Source: Haemonchus contortus (lineage: Eukaryota; Nematoda; Chromadorea; Rhabditida; Trichostrongylidae). Taken from it: a DNA stretch of 64,000 nucleotides. Both the position numbers and the translations under genes were made by a program. Below, piece after piece: positions 47,125-59,199 of the stretch. The number at the start of each line of letters is the position of its first letter. Position 1 is the first letter of the stretch. The notes beneath the pieces were generated by a model. The model was not told where the DNA came from, made no database searches, and worked only from the letters and a program-made list of their open reading frames with translations. The stretch lies in the NCBI GenBank assembly GCA_000469685.2, contig LS997563.1:29715897-29779896 (forward strand), given 5' to 3'.

Positions 47125-50100
47125 ATGCAGGCGATGCTCTGCTTGTTACTGCTTTTCCAGTTGCCCTTGGTGAGCACCAACTGCATACAGTGTGCTTCGC
47201 CAACTCTGTTCAATCAGTGGCAACTCACAGGCTTACCAAGCCATCCGGCCGGTTTACCATTTACTCCCCTGTCAGTGCGAGTTTTCACTTCTTCAGCTAT
47301 AACCTAATAAAACGCCCTGAAGACAATTCAATGTTTAGCTGCAATAGTATCGGTACCGATGATCCTCCTGAAGAAAACATGAAGGTCTCTTCTTGTTCGA
47401 CTGTTTGCTTTGAAATGGTCATTCCATCTGGTCAGTGTTCTTCTAGAGGAGTACCCTACCCTTCAGAGGTACTAGGTATACTTGAGTTTTTCAGCAAATC
47501 AGTACCATTTTGTCCGCGGATGTCATGACGAGTTCATTGAAACCGGTGTGACGGAACAGCAGGTCACTACGGACGATAAATGCTTTTATTCGAAAAAAGG
47601 TGACCAGCTGATCACAAGTACCGATGGCAAGATACAAGTGCCTGCAGTGAGTACGATTTACGATTATGGCGTCCGACATCGTTGACTTCGGTACTCATGC
47701 CAAGAGCAATGATTTTGAGTAAAACCGGTCATTTGCACACAGAGGACTCACTCTCGTGCTCTGAGGAAAGGTCTGTCGAATTTGTATTCTCGATAGGCGG
47801 AATTTCCAAAACTTTTGCCAATACACTGATCCAGACTTCAGTGCAATTTTCAGTTGGAAGCCAATATTTTTTCATAACATATCCTGGTACTTCCCAGCTA
47901 TGTCTATTTATTAATTACCCTAACTTTTGATTTTGAAAAGACCCTCCGACAGCGAAATTTCAGGGGAGAGAGAGAGTGAGGGGTGGGGGGGGGGGGGGGG
48001 TGAAGGCTGGATTTGGGTGATGAGTTGAGAGTTCGCATGGCTTCGTTCATTACCTCGATTTTACTTCTCTGGAGAGGGTCAAGCTATTCCCTGAGAATCT
48101 TAGATGTTCCTCTGCAAACTTCACGGAGATCCTATGAATAACGAGTGGTCTTTCCAACATTAAGATATTCTCAAAACCTTTTCGTTGTCAAAGTTTTGAT
48201 CTTTTCTATGGCTCAGAGTAATTTGGAGAGTTGCCTTTTGAAAGATTCGTATCTATCAGTCAGTCAGATCAACTTTTCATGTTATTTTTTTCTAAAAATT
48301 AGCCCATACATTGATTGTTACTACCAAATACTCCATCAATTTCATCTCCTTTGGTCATTCCCACAGAAGTAACATTACTATTGATATCCTTCTCGTGACG
48401 GTGTTACTTTTAGCATTCAATAAGGCTTGCAGAGCATCCGATATAGGCAGCATCAGACTTTCTAGGATGCGCCACGTATATGATGTTTGATTAGAGGTGA
48501 AAAGCATAAAGGAGCTGAGGTGACAGGCATTTTACCCTAGTTTTTAAGGTATTAATCAGTCCATTATGGTTCTATTTTAACAGAAAATTCTGTTGTCAAG
48601 TAACTGGGAAAGTGAGTCTGGCTGGTTGAAGGAATATTTCACCCCCTGAGGTGTTGCAGTTAACCATAAATTAGGCCTTTACCCACAGCACCGCTATACT
48701 TTCCCCATCTTTGAAGTGTTGTCTTGTTGCAGTTCATATTAGGATGACCACGATCATTAGCGCCTAACTCTTATCATCAGCGATGAGCGGGTGTTGGTCT
48801 CAGTCTGCGCATGCATCAACTGGAAGGAACAAGCCAAAAATGGCCCCGAAAGAACCCCATACTTCTCGAAAATCTCTTTGTAATTTCATATTCTCCGTTA
48901 AGGAGAAGACTAGCTACATAGAAGAATTCCAATAAGAATCCGACTAGAACATCCTCCTAAAGACGGACTTGATGCATTCCAAAAACTCACCCTTCTTGAA
49001 CAGAATTCCTAAATGAGCTGCCTGTCAGCGAATGTTGGAACTGCTTCAGAATGCAGAAATGCTATCGCTCGAACACCATCGCTACCGTGCAGCTAATAAC
49101 ATTCAATCGGCTCTATGAATTTCCATGGGGTTCAAATACATGGCGGATTTCAGTAGGAATCATTTATCCCGAACCCTGTCCACTGCCGAATCTCTATACG
49201 ATACAACATGTGCTATATAACTCTGCAAACTGTCACATCGCCTAAGCTCTTAGATTGATGCAATTGCAAACCAAGTTCTGAGCTCCCACTCTTTAGAGAG
49301 ATTATGGAATCAAAACTGAATCATCAATCTTTCTCCTGATTACCATAGATTTTTGTGCGTGTTTGACTTCAGGTTGCTGCTATCCATTTTGCAAAGGTTG
49401 GTGGTGAAGAGACAGTTGTTAATGCAAAACTTTCAATGAAAACTCTAGTACTAGAAGCAGCTGTCAATGCTGATCCAGCTATTCTAAAGACGCTGACATG
49501 CTCAGGTGAGGTGTCCGTTGTTTATGACCTCTTCTCACTGAAATGGCTGAAATCCTCTCGTTTAGATTTACGCCCAGTGAATTGCGTGAAAAGTATGTAC
49601 TACGACGGTACCGGTGAAGACAACAACAAACAATCCTGCAGTGGTGGTGTCTGTACCAGCATAGAAGGCCATTTAAATGGTAATGAAAATGTTAAAGTTA
49701 AATTTTTGTTGAACAGTCACCCACTGACCAAAGTGGGTAATCTCTGCGGGAGGCCACCGAAAGCTTAGACCCGAGCTCTTACCGTCTCCTAAGGAGGAAG
49801 TGAATTTGTCCCTATAATAGCCCCTTACCTATTGGCTGTTGTTTGAAGGCCCTTCGACTTTTTTTCCTATGTAAAGCGAAGTTTATGAAATGTTCCAGCC
49901 CAACTGAAGATCGGTCTGGTAAAAAGAAGTGTTTGGGATTTCAGGAAGGAAATATATCGAACGAGGATGTGCACCAATTTCGCCGTACACACAGACAGCA
50001 TGTGTTACAATGCGTACGAATAGCACGTTCGCAGCAGGACCCGGTGATGGTGGTTCGGTATCCAGAGAGAAACGTTCACTGAATGTGATCCTGGATGCCA

Positions 50101-53100
50101 CCGAATGCTTCTGCTCGAGTAGGTTTGATTTTTAAAACTTCAAAATTGACATTTTCACAGTTAGTAGTCTAGAGGGTGCAAATATGCTTGAATTGGCTTA
50201 ACTCCCTAGTAGTTGAGCTTTTCCATCATCCCGGGTGCTTTTGTCGGGAAGGTAAAGCACTGACTCGAATCTCGGTCGATAGTTCTCCCTAGGAGAACAT
50301 TGCATAGGCCACATAGACATCCCAAAGCCGCTACCTAATGGGTGGAAATCAAGTGCGTGGCACATCCTAAGAGCGGACTGCTTAGCTCAAACAGCCTGAC
50401 TCTTCACCCTCTTACTCGATAACTTCATGGAGTATTCCTACACTTCTTCCCTTTGTTATGCCATTGTTCTACTGACGGAAAAAAGTTAGACGTACCAATC
50501 TCAAATCAATTAGAGGACAAGCTGGAAAGCGAGACAATCATCACCTCAGATTAGATTGATTGATAGATTTTATGCGATTTGTCGAATTTCAACTTAGAAC
50601 CGCCTAGGACTAATATGAACTCTAATCCTTAGTCCTTGGCCAGGAGGTCTTGTATGAGAGCTCTTTTAAAGGCACCGTTAGCAATAAATTTAGGGTACCC
50701 TTTTTTGACGGGAATTGATAGAACTACTCTAGAATAAAGCGATAACAACGAAAAAAGCGCAAAAAACGATGAACAGAAAGAATTGCAAAGGGTCAAAAAA
50801 AGAGCTGGAAAGGGGGGTTGGACGAGTTTCACATTGAAAAAAACGGCGGTTATGGAGTGTTCGGGCGAGTGCACGAAGGCGCCGCAATGTATTGTCTGCA
50901 ATAGCAGACAACACATTGAGTCTCTGGCAATTTGCCAAGCATCTTATCGTCTTTTCACCAACTTCGCTCCAATGCGAAAGTGGTGAACGGCAATTAGATT
51001 TCGTAGTCAGCCTAGCGAGGGGTGGAGGGCGACCGTGGATAATTCTTCGGCCCGTTATTGTGCCCTATCCAACCGTTTTCCGACCTCATTCCTGCACAAA
51101 TGGTATCAGAGGGGGCGTCGAATTCAAACCATGTGCAGATCTCCGAAACCATTTTTTCGTGAACAGTGCCTTTAACATTTTCATTCAATATAGAGAATTG
51201 ACGCCAGAGAATGTGAGCAAAAACTCTTTATTTGATAAATAATCTTTTTGGCGTTGCCAACATTAATTGTTTATTCCTTGTCTAGTCTGGTGGAAAATCT
51301 AGAAAAGGTCTCCAGCTTCCCAAGTGGCAACCCTAACTAGACGGTTTCCGAGAAAACAAGGACCGCTCTCGTAGGATCAGGTGTCTGATGAGATTACCTT
51401 CTATAAGATGAAGATGACGAATGTTTTGTTCAACCACGGAGATTTCCCCGAAGAGTCGGTAGGACTCTGAGTACTCTCAGAATACCTGGAAACGTAAGCT
51501 TTTTGGAGTTTTCAAAACTACCTTCTATCAGTAGGGAGGTGTGGTTTAAAGAAGGTAGTGTTCTTATGAAGCTTTGATTGGATTTGATCATCTGACCGTC
51601 TACGTAATTCTTAATCGTAATCCGCAGTGCCAACTGCTGTCCGAGTGGATTCCAAACATCTCAACAGGATATAGGCTCTAATCATATCACAGGTGATCGT
51701 GTAGTAGTCATAACAACCTCGTCAACGGGATGTTTATGAGAGACGGAAAAGTCCATATGGCTTCTTAGAAGGTATCTCAAGGCTATTCTCGAAGAATCAG
51801 TAATACAAGCAAAATGCGATAATCCTTGGAATGCGTTTGATCAAAAGCTAATTCTTACTTCTATTCATTCATTTGTTTATTCATTTAATATATTATTTCG
51901 AGCAAAATAATGCAAAAAAAACTCCAAACTGCGGCAGTACAATACGAAAGACTCTTGGGATATGCTCAGCAGATACCCTTTGAAACTTCCTTTCAGAGCT
52001 TGATAGAGGTAGCACAGTGGCTCGAGGCGCTGCTCACACCAACAGTATTGGTGGTACCAAATTATTATGTTCAGGGAATGGGAGAAGGAACTATAGGGAA
52101 GGAACTGGTTTGACTTCCCCATAGATTGTCTTCAGTGTTCAATAAGTATAGGGTCGAGGTAGTTCAGGTTGGTAACAAGCTCACGGCCTTTTTACCTCAA
52201 TTTCACTGATGCAGCAGGGGTGAGCATGAAGTTTCGGGTCCGAGTCGGTTCATCCGTGTGATACGCCTTGCCCACGACGTCTATTCAAGTTCGTAATAGA
52301 ATTTGAATGCCTAAGTGGTCCAGGCCTCACTGACCAGCGTTTTCATTTGCTCAGATGAATGTGATGCCACTTCAATCGTCAAGGCGAACTGGGAGGTTTG
52401 GTTGCCCTTTAGCCAAGCACCAAGCAAGGATATGGTTCCTGAGTCATACGTGTAGTAACGACGTCACTTGGCACTTCTCTACATCCGCCCATTCTCCGCT
52501 GTATAGTCTATTGACCTTGTCCTGAGCCATGCATTTCTAAGAGTTGGGCAATTCTGAGAGTCACTGAGTAACTACTAGCGTTTAGTCATATCGTGGTCAA
52601 GTGAGCGAGGAAAGGGAAGAAGGAAATGGATTGATTTCCTTCTTGTATCCTCACTTCTCGACGAAAACATTCTATTTCGAAAACTACTAGAATTAGGCGA
52701 ACATTGTTCTCCGGGCTCGTTTACTTTATTCCATTACTACGAAACTCCTACTTCAGAGAACAGGTGCTAGAACATTTCAAAGTATCTCTGTGGTCGTTAG
52801 GAGGACGCCCTGATCAGATCTGTTACAGTAATGACAAGTCGGCACTATTAACCCTTTACTGCCCCACTCTGTTGAGAAGGACTGGATTTCTATCGAATTT
52901 TTTCAAAGAAGATGAAGCCGGCTAGAAACTTGCCTACAGGGGTAATTTGACCCGTAGAACACGAATATTGCATACACTCATCATGAAAACGCCTGGGACA
53001 CTAGTTAGGGGCAAGTTTTCAGCAGGTTTGGTAATCCAGCGATTTGGCGCAGGCGCCTGTAGCGCAAGCGCGAGGCATCTTTATGACAAATGGATGCAAT

Positions 53101-54604
53101 ATTCATGTTCTACGAGTCAAATTACCCCTGTAGGCAAGTTCCTAGCCAATTTCATCTTCTTTGAAAAAATTCGGTAGGAATCCAGCCCATTCTCGACAAG
53201 GGGCAGTAGAGGGTAGATAGTGCCGACAAGTCGAAAACTCGTCCATAATACCGAATAGTAAAGTATTCGACTCTGACGTTACTGACGGTGTCACCGAATT
53301 GCTTTGAATCTATTTTCAAGTTCATTTTATTCATATGTCACGACATAAAAAGGATGATCATGGCAGCGCCTTCACGGGGTGCTACTGGGAACTGCTCAAT
53401 GCAAAGCTCCCTCAGATGGTATAAGCTTGTCCTAGCGCGGAAAAAACAGCGTTTGTATGATCCACAGCCTTGACGTAGCCATAAAACCCCCTAAGGGACG
53501 TCCGAACCAACACTTCCTTGATAGACTGCATTATTACTTGAAATTACTTGGCGTTCATCAAACCAAGCATTCAATCGGGAGAAGTCACTTCAGTGCACCT
53601 GAGGGCAGACCCCTTTTCTATGCGTGACAAAGGATGAAGAGGAAGGGGCAGATCAGAACATAAGAAGGGCAATGCATAGTTAAAGCCTATTTGCTTGATA
53701 GCAAGCCTATAAACTTGATAAAGGTCTGATGGTGAGTAACCGATGCTTACAGTTTCCCAGTAGCATGAAAAGATTGGCAACATTGGTAGGTAATGGGCAC
53801 TAAGCTTGTTTGGAGGCTTTGGCCAAAATTGAATCTGTAGCGCTTTTTATGGGTATGACTTCCACTTCAGAGGCTACTTTCTCGGAGTTCTTTCTCGTTT
53901 TCTTTCTCTGCTGGGAGATTTTGTTATTGTAAACTTTGAATAGGAGCTTTTAGGAACTGTTGTTCATGGCATCATAATCTTCCATTTCCTCCTTTTAATA
54001 GACTCGGGACTTTGGGGCTATCGTTCCGCGAACGGAGCCTTTCTTCAAAGAGACACTGCTTATTCAATTTGCCCAAGCTAATCTACAAATGAACTCGGTG
54101 AGCTATGAAAGCAAGTTGAACTCCATTCCGTATGAAACCCTCCACAGATTGGAAGGGAAACTTGCTACAAACTGTTCCTTTTTGATACGCCATGAATTCG
54201 CTCTCTGGTCAGAATCATTCAATCCTTTCAGTGTAAATACTTTTCTAAAAATCGTGAAAAACAGCTTTGGATAGGTCAGTTTCGGTGCATTCTCAACCCC
54301 ATAACTGTCCCAGATTAATATCATGGCAGATACAAATATCAGTGCCATGGGGACAAATATCAGGGCTGTCCAGTGCCCTTGTCGTCGGGACTCGATCCCC
54401 AAGCCGAGGCAGATCCGATGGAATCTTTACCATTGAACTATGTCCACTTTAATACTGATTATTTCTGTATGACATTTATACGTAGAATCAAACTGAGCGG
54501 TCCAATTTTCAGCTGAATACTGCAACACATCGTCTACAAACTTCCGTCTATCAGTAATCCTTTCTGCAGTGGTCTTGGCTGCTACGGGCCGGTTTTTATA
54601 CTGA
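47125..54604 (+). CDS. Secreted or GPI-anchored protein with two Ly6/uPAR-like modules
   Basis: Ly6-type modules are small disulfide-bonded three-finger folds on cell surfaces; nematodes have many, some modulating neuronal receptors. Seven exons give 299 residues in phase: 47125-47251, 47323-47430, 47495-47646, 49373-49505, 49566-49679, 49945-50118, 54513-54604. The start gives a signal peptide (MQAMLCLLLLFQLPLVSTN). Module 1 has CIQCASPTLFNQWQLTGLP, CSTVCFEMVIPSG and HFVRGCHDEFIETG. Module 2 has LTCSDLRPVNCVKSMYYDG, SCSGGVCTSIEG, YIERGCAPISPYTQTACVTM and the closing ECFCSTEYCN. The tail NFRLSVILSAVVLAATGRFLY is short and hydrophobic, as in GPI-anchor signals. The acceptor at 47323 is the least certain junction, chosen because a shorter 26-nt intron is implausible. 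The last intron is 4.4 kb and filled with repeats. The exact subfamily and ligand are unknown. Confidence 0.82.
47985..48000. repeat. Poly-G run after GA-rich stretch
   Basis: Sixteen G preceded by a purine-rich AGAGAGAGTGAGGGGTG stretch, in the third intron of the Ly6-like gene. Confidence 0.9.
50666..51175 (+). mobile_element. MITE family 2, simple copy, in Ly6-like gene intron
   Basis: 510 bp, with ends TTAAAGGCACCGTT and AACAGTGCCTTTAA as inverted repeats. Both ends show TTAA. It matches the two outer parts of the composite at 10678-12080 and shows what that element looked like before the nested insertions. Non-coding. Confidence 0.88.
52838..53230. repeat. Foldback MITE with arms of about 140 bp
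   Basis: The left arm 52838-52976 (GTCGGCACTATTAACCCT, ACTTGCCTACAGGGGTAATT) is inverted at 53092-53230 (AATTACCCCTGTAGGCAAGT, AGTGCCGAC). The centre, about 115 bp, contains TTGGCGCAGGCGCCTGTAGC, a smaller palindrome. It lies in the last intron of the Ly6-like gene. Confidence 0.85.
54000..54275. other. Open stretch in last Ly6 intron, not assigned
   Basis: An acceptor-like TAG at about 54000 is followed by an open frame to a stop at 54274, but it fits neither the phase-1 junction of the Ly6 gene nor any known family. It is left as intron sequence. Confidence 0.3.
54371..54448 (-). repeat. tRNA-like sequence (second SINE family or tRNA relic)
   Basis: The minus strand has TAGTTCAATGGTAAAG (A box) and GGGGATCGAGTCCC (B box) at tRNA spacing, but the expected acceptor stem does not pair. 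It is therefore more likely a SINE head or tRNA pseudogene than a functional tRNA. It lies about 65 bp before the last Ly6 exon. Confidence 0.5.
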
Positions 54605-54691
54605 GCTTCACGTGGATTCTTCTTATTAATTTTTTATTGGTATTTTTTCTATTTAAAGGCATGATGATAACTGTACTACGTGTTTTGCTTG

Positions 54692-54697
54692 AATAAA
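54692..54697 (+). terminator. Ly6-like gene polyadenylation signal
   Basis: AATAAA 88 bp after the stop codon at 54604. It supports 54513-54604 as the terminal exon. Confidence 0.65.
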
Positions 54698-54704
54698 TGC
54701 TGTA

Positions 54705-57400
54705 TCGTAGATGTTTATAAGCATTCGGGACTTCCAGCTTAGCAAGGATAATCGCCAAAGCGGATTTCCCCTATGGCCTCTGATGTGTCCCATTCCACGG
54801 CGACAAACGAGGGGAGGAGCGAAGCAGTGGTATTATCGCTTACAGGCTCGTGTCGAGCAGACATTCCCCACATCGTTGCATGTTCAGATGCTGTTTCAAA
54901 GTTCCAATTCGTGGATGCTCCCACACGCTTCCCGAAGCAGTGGTAACTAGTTACTGTTACTTTTCAATGGTTTTGTTCTCTGATAAAGGAAGCACGTCGA
55001 GTGCACTTTCATTGCTCGAAAATCTCTTTCTTCTCTGAAAAAAGACGTTGAAAAAGTTACGAGATTCCTTGAAATGATGACAATACCTCCCTTTTTAACA
55101 ATGGAATTTGATAAACTCAAAAAGCTCTCGATGAAAAGGACAGTGTCCTTGAGAAACCAGGGGTTCTGAGCTTTTCCTCTTGTCCTCCGAGTTGTTAGGT
55201 ATTTTAGGAAGTGAGATGAAGTTGCTATTAGAAATGAGGCTGAAGGCCAAGCGACACAAGCTGCGATTTCTCTCGGAAACTTGCGGTTCTTCGCCGAGCC
55301 CATTGCACGACGCCCAAGCCTCCCAAGCTTTTCCAAGCCAATGTGCTTAAGCCTCCTGCAAGTGGATCTGTTGAGTAGCAACTGTCAGTTAAAATTATCG
55401 TAAATCTTCAGTAGTTCGATATGTTCCCGATTACTAATCCCTTTCTGATTTCCCATATTGGAGCTAATTAATCAAATTGAAGTCTGAGGGTTGGTCCTGT
55501 CTCTTTTCCAGTGTGGGTAATAATGGCTAGGATTACTCACTTAATGGCAGCTGGTCGGCAACATTTTTCCTCGTTTTGCATAAAAATAGCTGTAGTGGAC
55601 CAGCAAAAAAAGTCGAAGAGCTGTGACGTCGCTGCTGACCAATCCGACTGTGGGTTCTCATAAAGGCTGAGTACACGATAGTGTGCTTTCTGGACTATTT
55701 TCTCATATTTTCTCCCTTGCTCGGTTGATAATACTTCCGAACGGGGCCACCTTCCAGCAGGTGTGAAGAAAGTCCCGACTGTTTTTACCTTTCCTCATCT
55801 CCTCTAAGAACTGCCTCACTCCTCCAAAGGCTCTGAAAAGTCTTTCGCGTCTGCATTTATCTCTTAATTAGATATCTAATTTTGTAATTAGCCCTTATTT
55901 CCCACCTTTCACGATTTCCTCGATATCTCCCTCATCATCATACCCAATTAGGCGTAACTAGACACTTTGAGACAAGCTATCAAATTTCGAGGCGCTGTTC
56001 GGACATTAATGCTCATACTGCTGGTGAGCAGCTCCTCAATCCGATAAATTACTAGCTTTACTTGAGTAGTATATTAATAAACTCACTACTCATGTTTTAA
56101 AATCGTTTCAGAATCTATTGGACAATTTAATTTGAAGTACCACATATCAAATATGACCAGGTGATTCAGTCAGATTAATCTTTTAAAGATACTGGCTACC
56201 CTAACCTATACTAAGTTACTTCTTCAATGGAGCTTCTATCTATCAAAAGGATTCGTTCGTCTTCCGAGGAGACACCTTCCTGAAATATCCCCCATCTAAT
56301 CACTCGCTTTATTTCTGTACGAACAGAGGTACTCCAACGTATCGAGATGTACCCTATCCACGTGCGATGTTCCGTTTTCTGAAGCTGAGATGCTCCACAG
56401 AGAATCACAGCTTTCATACTTAGTGGTTCTTACCTGAAGACTGTTCTATTCTCGTCCGAGTGCTAATTTTCTCTCATCAGTAAATCCTGGATTGAAGTTT
56501 CGAGTTTTTCCGCAAGTAAAACCCAATTGTCAAAAAAAAAGCGTGAGTCCAGGGTCGTACTGGTGAAATTGAGGAAGAATGAGCCTTTGAAAAGAATTTA
56601 GAAAATTCGGTTTTAGCTGAGGGGCAAAACTTCAACAAAGCGAATTTTAACCCCATAAATGTTATACTGCAGTAAAATCACCCAACAGCATGGTCCTTTT
56701 CACCTCATATACACAATTCACCTCACTGAGTACTTCTTTAAAGGCACAACCCACGTCAAAAATCGTTTCTGAGATTTCTGTCTAAGTTGAAGCTGTGAAC
56801 CCTGGGGACAGTCTAAGGGACGCTGTCGAAAAACAGTCTAAACAGGGCGTAATAAGAGCCTCCACAACCGATTTGGCCTACTTAACCAAACAGCTCGCCC
56901 ACACACATACCTCTTCCATGCAGATTTGTTGTAGCATACCTGTCCAACACTCTTTAAATTCTTTCTTGAAGCCTTACATTTCTCTGAGTACGGCGTTTTT
57001 CGCTTATTCGTCGCCAGGAACCTTTCTCATACCTCTGCTTTCCTATTTGTTCCCATTTATTTGAATTCTAGAGTAGTAGCTTGTGTGTGTCTATGTCTGT
57101 TTCCCATATTCTTTTTCGTAATAGTAGGCGTCTCCAATTTAATTGTTGTTCAATATTTATTATTGCTTCCAACTATCCTATCAACACTTACTGGATAGTC
57201 ATCACTTAATCACTGAAGAGCCCCGGGTGATGAATTACATTGGTTCGTATGATTTAGAGGCGAAACGTGCTATAACAATTTTTGCTTCTTGTTCAAACAG
57301 ACTTTTTGAGCCTGTCTTCTCTTTATCGGTCCGAAACTTTCAAAGAACGCCCTTTAGACAACGCTAAAGAGATTCATGAAGGGAGAGAGAAGAAATTAAG
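54705..57400. other. Gene-empty region
   Basis: Several open frames exceed 60 codons (a minus-strand one at 54947-55381 is 144 codons), but none shows a domain, a codon pattern like the host genes, or in-phase splice partners. Confidence 0.4.
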
Positions 57401-57407
57401 GGCGAAG

Positions 57408-57482
57408 GTGGTGTAGAGGCAAGTAGCGCACCATTATACACGCGTGGTTACGGGTTCGAACTTCGAGGAACAAACGAGAATG
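57408..57482 (+). mobile_element. tRNA-derived SINE head fragment
   Basis: AGGTGGTGTAGAGGCAAGTAGC (A box) and GTTACGGGTTCGAACTTCG (B box) match the head of the main SINE family. The body downstream is not recognisable. Confidence 0.65.
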
Positions 57483-57849
57483 TTTCACTTCACACCTCAC
57501 TCCTTCTTCCAGTTTTGATGTGAAGCGATTTTGAGGGTTAAGTAACCTTAAGAATCCTTCACTTATCCTCCGCCCGGCAAAATGAACCCTCAAAATATCA
57601 AAAATTTTACTTTCAGGTGACTTCCATGTGCATGCAGTGGCATTTGAAGCCTATTGTTACACGGCAGGAAAGCCACGCCCATTATTGTTCGTCTGCGCTC
57701 TCTTGAAAAGACAGTTCACGCATTCAATTGTAGAGGGAATCCAATGCGCTATCGATCGATATCATTCATTACGAATTCTTATGGATCACTACTCATAAAG
57801 TCCCAATACTACTTTGAAGTGAATTTTAAGGTACCACTGGAATAATTGT

Positions 57850-58960
57850 CGTGACTCTAAAAATTCCAACGACCACGAAAATCTTTCTTTGTGAGAGAGT
57901 GCAGACGAGCAGAGGAATGGCGTCATGTTACAGCTTTTGCACCCGCGAGAGGCTTCTTAATTATCTCTAGACGTTTCTGCATAAGCCATTACCGTCGCTA
58001 AGGCTTTTCTCAGTCCCGGTTCGTGCAAAACGCTCTGCGGAGGATTTTCGCAACGTTTTGGACAACCTCAGTCTACACAGGTATCTTGAACACCCTCAAC
58101 TTCCTTGACCCTTCACTGACGGTCGGTTTTTCATGATTATAGTTTTTGTTTATACAAGTGTTTACCGCTGTGTAGTTTGTTATGAACTCGCTTCATAATT
58201 CACTCTGTTCCATTCAATTCTATTAGTTTTCCAAGCTCTTAACCATTCCTTGTTCCCATGGTGAACTCCGTCACGACAGGGATTTATTCGAATGTTCGGA
58301 GAACTGAGTTCCCCTTTCGAAGCTAGTGGTGGTGTGCCTTACTTGTCCAGAGCACAGTCGGTTCGTGAGAGCTAGTTAGAGTTATTCAGGGGGTTTCATA
58401 GAGACGATTACATTGAGTAATTGGACTTTCTCCTGCAGGCCCATCCTGCCCTTCTCACATTCCATGTACATCGAGCTCATCAGAAGCACCGTTCAGTAGC
58501 TTGCAACTTGTAATCCAACTCCAAACTCACTCTGTCAGAGAATTTCAGCAGTTTCACGTGATCTGGGACAAATGAGACACCGAGGCTTAGCCACTGCCAT
58601 AAACCAAAGTACTTCTCTACTTGAGGAAGCAGTAAAAGTGTCGCCTGCGGAAGTTTCTTCATAAATATTGATCGGCCTTTTTGGGATGCTTCACCCGTAT
58701 CACATTTCCATTCAAAACCTTCACCAATCTACTCAACCAGCACAACAACCTCCACATGATGGAATGATGCTTACTTCCAGTCATTCCACACAAGTCACGC
58801 TCACAGATCGCCACTGGGTTATTATTTAGTTGATTGGATTTAAAGGGAAATGATCCATGAACTGGATTCCTTCATAATATCAGGTTTTGCGCTGAGTATC
58901 CGTCGAAAATTCTAGGATAGTCGAGATAGCTTTCGGGTTTTGCAGGGAACCTCAATGGGA
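57850..58960. other. No feature supported
   Basis: No gene, repeat end or RNA motif recognised. Confidence 0.4.
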
Positions 58961-58967
58961 TTCCTAG

Positions 58968-59175
58968 GATACGACGCTAATGGCTAAGCTGCCTTTCTGC
59001 ATTCGCCACGTACATATACCTAAGAGTTCGAATCCGGCCACTCCGCTGCTAAGGCCGCTGAATCTTGAGTCAAGCATTTGGCCTCGAATCCCCTTCGGTT
59101 CTGTGTAGCTCCGCGCTACGCAGCCTGCAATCAAGAGGGTCGAAATGGCCCTCAATTCAGTCATCTGATTGCTCT
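58968..59175 (+). mobile_element. tRNA-like SINE of a different family
   Basis: GCTAATGGCTAAGCTGCC (A-box-like) and GAGTTCGAATCCGGCC (a good B box) lie about 50 nt apart, followed by about 130 bp including AGCTCCGCGCTACGCAGCC and CGAAATGGCCCTCAATTCAG. It does not share the body of the main SINE family. Confidence 0.45.
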
Positions 59176-59199
59176 ATTAGGAAATCTCCTGATATGCAA

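Noticed and set aside
47252..47297. Short intron ending at CTTCTTCAG in the Ly6 gene
   Set aside because: Either a 26-nt intron, too short to splice, or a frame that stops at once; the acceptor at 47321-47322 keeps the frame.
54089..54274. 61-codon frame as a Ly6 exon
   Set aside because: The phase does not fit, while the exon at 54513 completes the cysteine motif and the C-terminal tail.
54371..54448. Functional tRNA gene
   Set aside because: A and B boxes are present, but the acceptor stem does not pair.
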